Below are positions 63,301 through 64,000 of a stretch of DNA of 64,000 bases, piece by piece. This DNA is from Dromaius novaehollandiae. Lineage: Eukaryota > Chordata > Aves > Casuariiformes > Dromaiidae. The notes below the pieces were generated by a model. That model made no database searches, was not told the origin of the DNA, and saw nothing but the letters and a program-made list of their open reading frames with translations. The translations under genes and the position numbers were made by a program. The stretch covers positions 59,558,841 to 59,622,840 of the forward strand of contig NC_088132.1 of the NCBI RefSeq assembly GCF_036370855.1. Reading direction: 5' to 3'. How positions within the stretch are numbered: the first letter of the stretch is position 1; each line of letters begins with the position of its first letter.

Positions 63301-63813
63301 AAAAAAATATCTGGAGACTACTTAAAAGAATTATATGCTGTACAAAACAGCAGTCCAAACCATCACTGCAATTGCTGTAAAAGACATAGTTAATAAAAAA
63401 CTATAAAAAGGAATGCATATTTGCTAGAAGATACCCAGCATTCACAGGAAGGAAGAACATATATTTCCACCATTTTTTTTCTTTTCTTGCCAATGAAGTT
63501 GGAGAAAGATTGTCAGTTATTCTAAAAGCATTTCACTTATTCCAGTTTACGTAACAATCATGCTTCCTACGCTCTACACATCAGTGTTACAAAAATCTTT
63601 GAACAGAGACATTCCCTGGGACACCATTTGTTCATGACAATTAGGAAAGGTTAAAAAAATTCTTCAACCATTAGTTTTGTCTGACTAAAAGTTACTAACT
63701 AGTATATTATGAAAACTGGGCAATAGGTATTTCCTCACTATAAAGTGACTGCTGTACTTTCTTTCTAAGAGAAAAACAGAAGGGGGGGAAAAAAGAAAGC
63801 ACCTTCTGAGTCT
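57310..63813 (-). other. SERINC5: SERINC5 3' untranslated region
   Basis: About 6.5 kb of AT-rich sequence between the SERINC5 stop codon and the poly(A) signal at 57329-57334. I see no exon in it. Other internal minus-strand AATAAA-type signals (for example near 58164 and 59443) may give shorter forms. A GA-rich repeat lies near 62320-62343 and an A/AAAG-rich stretch near 61704-61738. The 134-codon minus-strand frame at 59474-59878 shows no known domain and is considered non-coding. Confidence 0.7.
57329..57334 (-). terminator. SERINC5: SERINC5 poly(A) signal
   Basis: The plus strand reads ACTTTATTGG, so the minus strand reads CCAATAAAGT, a canonical signal. Cleavage is expected at about 57305-57315. 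It is the leftmost strong signal of the long AT-rich UTR. Confidence 0.7.
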
Positions 63814-63961
63814 TCACACTGAGAACTGTCTCGTTGGGCAACAGAGCGGAGCAATTAGAGTCCATAAATACAGAAAGACACAAACCCAACAGGAGACCAT
63901 CTTAATCCAGAAGATGGACCAGGTTCCAGTGAAGAATTTTTCAATCTGAGCACTTTCATAA
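63814..63961 (-). CDS. SERINC5: SERINC5 terminal coding exon (last 48 residues)
   Basis: SERINC5 is a ten-helix membrane protein, named as a serine incorporator and known as a phospholipid scramblase and virion-infectivity restriction factor. This minus-strand exon follows acceptor TTTAACAG and enters with one base of an Asn codon. It encodes [20 protein letters not shown] and [20 protein letters not shown] ending FSV and TGA at 63814-63816. That is the last transmembrane helix and the short cytosolic tail, and it aligns with human YESANIESFFSGSWSIFWVK ... CCPTREFSV as I recall it. The rest of the gene lies beyond the right end of the window. Convergent to THBS4. Confidence 0.95.
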
Positions 63962-64000
63962 CTGTTAAAGAGGAAAAAAAGAAAAAAAAAAGCAATAAAC

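Overview
This is a vertebrate nuclear genomic window, most probably from a bird or another sauropsid. The basis is intron-exon genes with GT-AG splicing, CpG-island promoters, a few degraded fragments resembling CR1 retroposons (one ends in the typical 'ccattctgtgat' tail), and the gene order MTX3 - THBS4 - SERINC5. I recall that order from human chromosome 5, and its avian counterpart is expected on the Z chromosome. No prokaryotic gene, viral genome, CRISPR array or intact mobile element was seen. The species cannot be fixed from the sequence alone.

Layout. Positions 1 to about 1,080 hold no recognisable gene. From there to 11,534 lies metaxin-3 (MTX3) on the minus strand: a long AT-rich 3' UTR, then nine coding exons (3045-11534) that join in frame to 312 residues, the length I recall for human MTX3. 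Its first exon lies in a CpG island at about 10.99-11.79 kb. About 4.4 kb of intergenic DNA follows. Thrombospondin-4 (THBS4) then runs on the plus strand from a second CpG island (about 15.5-16.25 kb) through 22 coding exons (15921-53616) to poly(A) signals at 53.65 and 53.76 kb. The exons join in frame with compatible phases to 954 residues: signal peptide, laminin-G-like N-terminal domain, coiled coil with a vicinal-type Cys pair, EGF-like repeats, calcium-binding type 3 repeats and the C-terminal lectin-like domain. After 3.5 kb of convergent intergenic DNA, the terminal exon of SERINC5 enters on the minus strand: a 3' UTR of about 6.5 kb from a poly(A) signal at 57.33 kb, and the last 48 codons at 63814-63961.

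The three genes are independent in function: mitochondrial outer-membrane import, extracellular matrix, and membrane lipid or antiviral factor. Their arrangement is divergent (MTX3/THBS4) and then convergent (THBS4/SERINC5).

The points most worth checking are: a phase-matched candidate alternative to MTX3 exon 8; a spliceable two-exon minus-strand ORF of unknown identity inside THBS4 intron 9; a KGD tripeptide where I recall human THBS4 having RGD; three consecutive THBS4 exons with unusual GTT splice donors, one with a competing donor 4 nt away and one whose read-through encodes a Cys-rich tail; and a pair of direct repeats flanking THBS4 exon 3. Identifications rest on recalled vertebrate protein sequences and splice-site reading, not on database searches.
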